64,000 nucleotides of DNA, from the NCBI RefSeq assembly GCF_904849725.1, contig NC_058524.1:349739823-349803822 (forward strand), given 5' to 3'. Positions 59,723-64,000 of this stretch are shown one piece after another. Source of the DNA: Hordeum vulgare subsp. vulgare. Taxonomy: Eukaryota > Streptophyta > Magnoliopsida > Poales > Poaceae. Within the stretch, counting starts at the first letter, position 1; the number at the start of each line of letters is the position of its first letter. A program made the position numbers and the translations under genes. The notes under the pieces are model-generated. The model saw nothing but the letters and a program-made list of their open reading frames with translations, was not told where the DNA came from and did no database searches.

Positions 59723-61810
59723 TGTGGGGACCTCGATTTATAAGTCGAAGTCTCTGAATGCACGTGTACAGTGATCCCGAGATCAATGATGACTAAACAC
59801 TAGAACTGAATAATCAAGAGTATAACATCCATTACATACTGTCTTACATAAATATGACAATTATGGTAAATTCTTACATAGATAGGCCCAAGAAGTCCCA
59901 ATATCAAGTAAACACTCACATTGGAAATCTTTGACGATAACTTGGACGTATGTCATCTTCCTTAACCCTAAAGGCATTCTGACTGGGAAGTGTCCTAGTT
60001 CATATGTTTTTCACCAAAGAACTCTTCTTCAAATTCCTGCTCTTCCATGCCTAGCCAAGTAAATAGCTAGGGACAAGCTAGTGAGTACTTTTGAACGTAC
60101 TCACAAGAAACCCATGTTTGGAACAAAGTAAACAATGCATGGTATAGCATTAAATAGTTATTTTTGTGGAAAGCTATATTTGAGTGTAATATCATGTCCT
60201 ATCATTTTTTAAATCATGCATCATGAGCTTACATATATCAATTTAAAAAGAGTTTGAATAACTCAAATGTAATCATCTCAGCAAGTCATCTGACTTAGTT
60301 CAAGGATTTCTCTTCCACACCTAAGTTTGTAAAACAGTGGACATAGGTTAAGCAACACTACCAAACTGTCCTTCACCAAGGACATGGCTATTCGTATTGT
60401 TTGACACTATACAAAGGTTGCACACTTTACGCACAATACAGGGGAGCTTCCATGTCACCCACGACTCGTTGTACATTTATTACCCAAGGTAAGCACCTGA
60501 ACAATACCTTTCCCCAGACGCTACTAGCATCGAGTCCATTCACTTGTACCTGGCCCTCGTGTCAAGACCCCATACGATAGGACAAATACATGCCTCAAGC
60601 GAGCGGACAAATATGTTTTGTTCAATACCAACAACACAACGACATGAGGGGACTCAATGGTGTGTCCAGTGTCTGTAAAAACAACCATAGTCATCCATTC
60701 TAGTACGACCCTGTATCGAGAGTGACCACGCCAGTCCCGCCACTAGTAATGTAAACTCCTTTTTCAGTAACGAGCAAAGTACTCAATAAAGCTCCATCCC
60801 ATAAAAGGGGTAGTGTGGTTGTACATGTATGGTTGCGAAGGTCGACAAATCTGAAATCTAATCCATTTTTGCAAACATCACACTCAACTTGTCTCGATAC
60901 ACCACAACCTTATCAAATGGTTACCTAACTCATCATCTACCTCTGGCATTAGTAGCACTCGGCAGGGTTTTTGAAAGTCCTTTGGAAAACACTTATCTTT
61001 TCCTCGTGATGCATATCCCCGTCCCACTTGTGTAGCCATCTATTTGCGCCGATCTACTTCCCACCCACATAAATCTAAGTGGAAAATAGAGTTATGCACA
61101 ATGCAAGTATCAATGAGGAATGCCACGAGGGAAAACCTAGCAAGGTTGTCACCACTTCATCATGCTTTTGAATGCAACAAGTAAAATGCTATAATGCCAT
61201 GAACATAGTAGTTCCATCAACATGGAAAAGGGTTGCTTGCCCGTCTCAGCGAAGACTTCGAGGTCTTCAAAAGCTTCTCCTCTAACTCCTTCAACAACAT
61301 GATCTAACGTCGCAAAATAATGGAACTTAAATAAGGCCATAGCCACAAAAAATATAGAAACACTAAGAAAAATGTCAACCTATTTTTGTTAAATAGCAGA
61401 TTAAAAACTAAAAATATCATATTTGTTGGTTTTGTAGTTGCGCTAACATAAACAAGGATCTGGATATTGGAAGGTGGATTTAAATACGTAAAAATGGATT
61501 TAAATTTGGACAGTGTAGTAAAGGTTGTCCAAATGGAGTAAGAGTTGAACCATTAAATAATTGTGATTTAAAAAGATTTTAGAAATTAAAATCATAGCAT
61601 TCACACAAATATTTTGTAATGAGGAATATTTGGAAAGCCACTTAAAACAAAATAAGGAGAAAATCTATTGAGTATCTAGGCTTGATCGGGCACTCTTGGG
61701 CCGACCTACAGCCAAACCAAGTGTGTGCGAGCCAGGGCGCGCGTGCCATCCGGGTTTAAATCTGACAGGCGTGCCCTAGGTGTTAAACTCAGAGAGGGCG
61801 AGGAAGAGAG
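59723..61810 (-). repeat. 5' LTR of chromovirus Z, 3' ~2.1 kb
   Basis: Read on the minus strand it ends GGTCCCCACA at 59723 and is homologous to the 3' half of the Y LTR (about 16200-18359 and 9150-11290). For example, revcomp 60400-61060 corresponds to 17041-17830. It contains the 150 bp that LTR copy B lacks. It is cut at 61811 by the CACTA element. It shares no overlap with the 3' LTR fragment at 18360-19236, so the two can be parts of one LTR pair. Confidence 0.75.
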
Positions 61811-61925
61811 CACTACTGAAGGATGGTCCAAAACGACATATCAATCAGAGACCCTTTGACCAAATTGTGTGCAAAGCATGAATCACAAAAGGTATAATTA
61901 AAGCTCCGACACCAATGACAAGAAC

Positions 61926-62430
61926 TGTGTGCGATGGCGGAACCATCAAATATGGTTAAGAAAAGAGTTGCTTGTGCGATCTATGGCACACAGTTGACCA
62001 GCGCAGACTGTTTGTGATGGACTAAAATAATGAAAATGGTTAATTGAATACAAGTGTGTGCGATGTACGACTTACAATTAACTCTAATAAACTATTTGCA
62101 CTGATATAGCAGAACACCAACGATTGTCCAGATGATTATGTGTGCGATCAATGTCATAAATGTGAGATGGATGATCTGTTTGTGATGACATAAAATAACA
62201 CAAACGATCACCCAGATCAAGATGTGGGAGATAGGCGACAAACACGTTGCCCGGATGAACTATTTGCGATGAGAAATTTTGACACAAACTATTGCACAGA
62301 TGAAGATGTGTGTGATAAACAACATGCAGATAACTCAGATGAATTGTTGTGATGAGCCAAAATAACACAAACAGAGAATGTGATTGCATAACGAAATTAA
62401 ACATCGAAATACATAAGTGACCACACACAT
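61926..62430. repeat. CACTA subterminal array, 84 bp period
   Basis: The word T(G/A)TTTG(T/C)GATG or TGTGTGCGATG recurs at 61926, 62009, 62093, 62177, 62261 and 62344, spaced 83, 84, 84, 84 and 83 bp. A second word (GTGTGCGAT or GTGGGAGAT, preceded by CAGATGA) recurs about half a unit later. Such arrays bind the transposase in En/Spm. Confidence 0.85.
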
Positions 62431-62546
62431 AACATTAGCACACCTTAATAAAAAATTAAACACATAACAACATGATTGCATAACCTAACTAAGCATGCAA
62501 ATACATAAGTGACTACACACATAACATTGGCGCACACCTCAATAAA
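62381..62546. repeat. Two copies of a ~73 bp repeat
   Basis: TGATTGCATAAC at 62381 and 62473 starts two similar blocks that share ATACATAAGTGAC, CACACATAACATT and CTCAATAAA-type ends. They lie between the subterminal array and the carried gene. Confidence 0.8.
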
Positions 62547-62590
62547 CTATTACTTGCGTAATAAACTATGAGAAACGATCATCAAATCAT

Positions 62591-63224
62591 CTACTTCTTG
62601 TGACGCTTGCCGCCACTGCTCTGCTTGCTGCTCGATCCCTCGTCTTCTTCACATAGGAGGCACTTCCTCATGTCAACGATCCTCCTCACTTCTGTAGCAT
62701 GTGTACGCTTCCATGGCTGCGGTCTGGATGTGATATTCATCCAGTCTCTTCACCCGCTTGTGCCAGACAAGCTTATTCTTCTCACCCTCATCCTTCATGT
62801 CTCTATAGTAGGGGTTGATGATGGCCACATCGAGGTCAACATGGGATGTCGACAAGGTACTGGCATGCCAAGACCGAAGTCTTGAGCACCTTTGGATCAT
62901 TGGTGGCATCCATCGTAGCAAACCTGTAGTCGAGGCTGTTGAAAAACCTGGTGAAATGCTCGCAAGGCCTAGTGGCCAGTCAGTATTGTAGAGGAGGAAA
63001 TGATGGCACACACACAACTGGGAGACGGCAACCTTATGATCATGCCCGGCACGATCGCCGGTGTATGCGAGGTCAAAGCCGACCACTTTGTACTTGTCAT
63101 CCGCACCAAGCAACCGCTCCATTGTATTGATGGACTTCTCCACCATGACCGGGTCATCGGTTGACACCACCATGAGGCCTGTCTTCCTCAAGTGGGTGTC
63201 CACATGGTGCACGCTGAACTCCAT
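62591..63224 (-). pseudogene. Degenerate 3'-5' exonuclease-like gene carried by the CACTA element
   Basis: The frame from 63224 leftward reads MVVSTDDPVMVEKSINTMER, then DDKYKVVGFDLAYTGD, GHDHKVAVSQLC, like the first exonuclease motif region of plant Werner-type (DEDD, RNase H fold) 3'-5' exonucleases. The usual F-D-x-E has become F-D-L-A, losing the Glu. From 62964 to about 62849 the similarity moves to another frame (CEHFTRFFNSLDYRFATMDA). It then returns (DLDVAIINPYYRDMKDE), with a piece apparently missing. A last frame change gives a basic tail (SSGGKRHKK) and stop at 62591. It is therefore a pseudogene. Captured host genes are common in CACTA elements. Confidence 0.65.
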
Positions 63225-63258
63225 TGGAGCGCCTCTTATAGTATCGTTGAGGGTGTGC

Positions 63259-63813
63259 TTATTGTGTTGTGGGGTGCGATCGAAAGCATGAAGACACTAT
63301 GGTTAATGGACCCGAGTAAAAATGGGGGCCGAACATCCGGCATGTACAGATGGCAGTCTTTGCAATGCATGATTCAGTCGTGGAGCACGTAAATGCATGG
63401 GGCGACACGCGTGGCGCAACCACATGTAGACGGAGCCCCGAACGTGATCGTGGGCAGGCCCCAACCGCTGGTAGAGCGTGTGCGGAGGGGCACGAGAGCA
63501 GCGCATGTGAAGGGACACAAGAGAAGAGTGCTAGGAGGAATGCGAGGTCGAACCAGAGCATTTTATACTTGTCCTTGTCAAGCAACAGGACCATAACGTT
63601 GGAGTTCTCCACCGAGATTGGATGGTTGGTGTACACCATCGAGAGCCCCCGTATGTGAACCTTTTGTTCGTGTTCACTACAACATGCATGTTGAACTGGC
63701 GCTCGTCGTCGGTATCCCCTACGAGGGCCATTGGAGCCGCATTGGGTACCCTCGGTCGTGGTTGTGCTTCTTAAGTTCCAGATACTAATCATCAATTGCA
63801 TCTTAAGGTCCAA
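63259..63813 (-). pseudogene. Second, more degraded copy of the exonuclease N-terminal region
   Basis: Upstream on the same strand, the frame reads GLSMVYTNHPISVENSNVMV and DKDKYKMLWFDLAF, paralleling MVVSTDDPVMVEKSINTM and DDKYKVVGFDLAY of the next copy. An overlapping frame (63731-63531) carries MHVVVNTNK, parallel to the segment before it. The rest is Cys/Arg-rich and unrelated to the family. It looks like a tandem duplicate of the 5' part of the captured gene. The F-D-L-A substitution is shared, so the loss of Glu preceded the duplication or is a family trait. Confidence 0.55.
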
Positions 63814-64000
63814 ATATTAATCGTACATTGCATACTATGGAAAACAATTGTACTACCAAAATATGAGTCTCATACGATGCCATTTGAATGATTGTATCAC
63901 AAATGACAGAACTAGTACAAAGATTCAAATTCCAGAATTACAAGGCTCAAATTCAAAGATTACAAGGTTCAAACCGATAATAAAAATGAAATTCAGCCTA
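63814..64000. other. Interior of CACTA element, no feature recognised
   Basis: AT-rich sequence with short direct repeats (CAAATTC/CAAGGTTCAAA words at 63920-63980). No gene is visible. Confidence 0.4.

Larger units (their letters stand above)
61811..64000. mobile_element. CACTA (En/Spm) transposon, left end; right end outside window
   Basis: The sequence CACTACTGAAGGATGG at 61811 has the CACTA terminus. It is followed within about 115 bp by a subterminal repeat array, the second hallmark of the superfamily, at 61926-62430. The rest of the window has no LTR sequence. No transposase motif is visible; the carried coding region is exonuclease-like. The preceding three bases GAG would be half of the 3 bp target duplication, not testable here. 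Confidence 0.7.

Overview
The window is intergenic DNA from a large grass genome, almost certainly Triticeae (wheat, barley, rye or Aegilops). It is built of nested LTR retrotransposons plus the edge of a CACTA DNA transposon. Two short stretches match barley/wheat retrotransposon marker primers that I know from memory: the Sabrina LTR motif at 141-158 and the Sukkula LTR start at 35588. No intact host gene, rRNA, tRNA or CRISPR array was found. Every coding region is a retrotransposon gene with stops or frameshifts, except a degenerate exonuclease-like gene pair carried by the CACTA element.

Layout. (1) 1-1390: 3' part of a Sabrina-like LTR with primer binding site. (2) 1391-18359: a truncated Sukkula-like LTR, then the last 200 bp of the pol of a chromovirus (here Y), then Y's long LTR. 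A segment running from inside the Sukkula LTR to near the end of the Y LTR has been duplicated head to tail (unit A 3691-11290, unit B from 11291). A 657 bp piece of unit A has been copied a second time within unit A. (3) 18360-23462 and 59295-61810: two halves of one minus-strand chromovirus (Tekay/Del type, here Z), split by a later 34 kb insertion. (4) 23463-57548: that insertion, an Athila-type Ty3/gypsy element (here H, WHAM/Fatima/Sabrina group), with a truncated 3' LTR.

Three elements sit inside H, each flanked by a perfect 5 bp target-site duplication. W (25230-32349, TSD AACAC) is a gag-only non-autonomous element in H gag. A Sukkula solo LTR (35587-39833, TSD TCCTT) lies between RNase H and integrase. 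V (40827-53968, TSD CTAAG) is a Tat-lineage element in H integrase. V has sense gag and pol plus an antisense, apparently spliced gene between pol and the 3' LTR. (5) 57549-59294: an orphan LTR fragment, then the 3' end and LTR of a further plus-strand element (here T2). (6) 61811-64000: the left end of a CACTA transposon with an 84 bp subterminal repeat array, followed by a minus-strand tandem pair of broken 3'-5' exonuclease-like coding regions.

Order of events from nesting and by-eye LTR divergence: Z is oldest, then H (LTRs about 10% different), then W (about 5%), the Sukkula solo LTR and V (about 4%). The A/B duplication differs by about 7%. The copy inside A differs by only about 1%, so it is much more recent. 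Letters Y, Z, H, W, V, X and T2 are working labels; family names are from memory and not database-checked.
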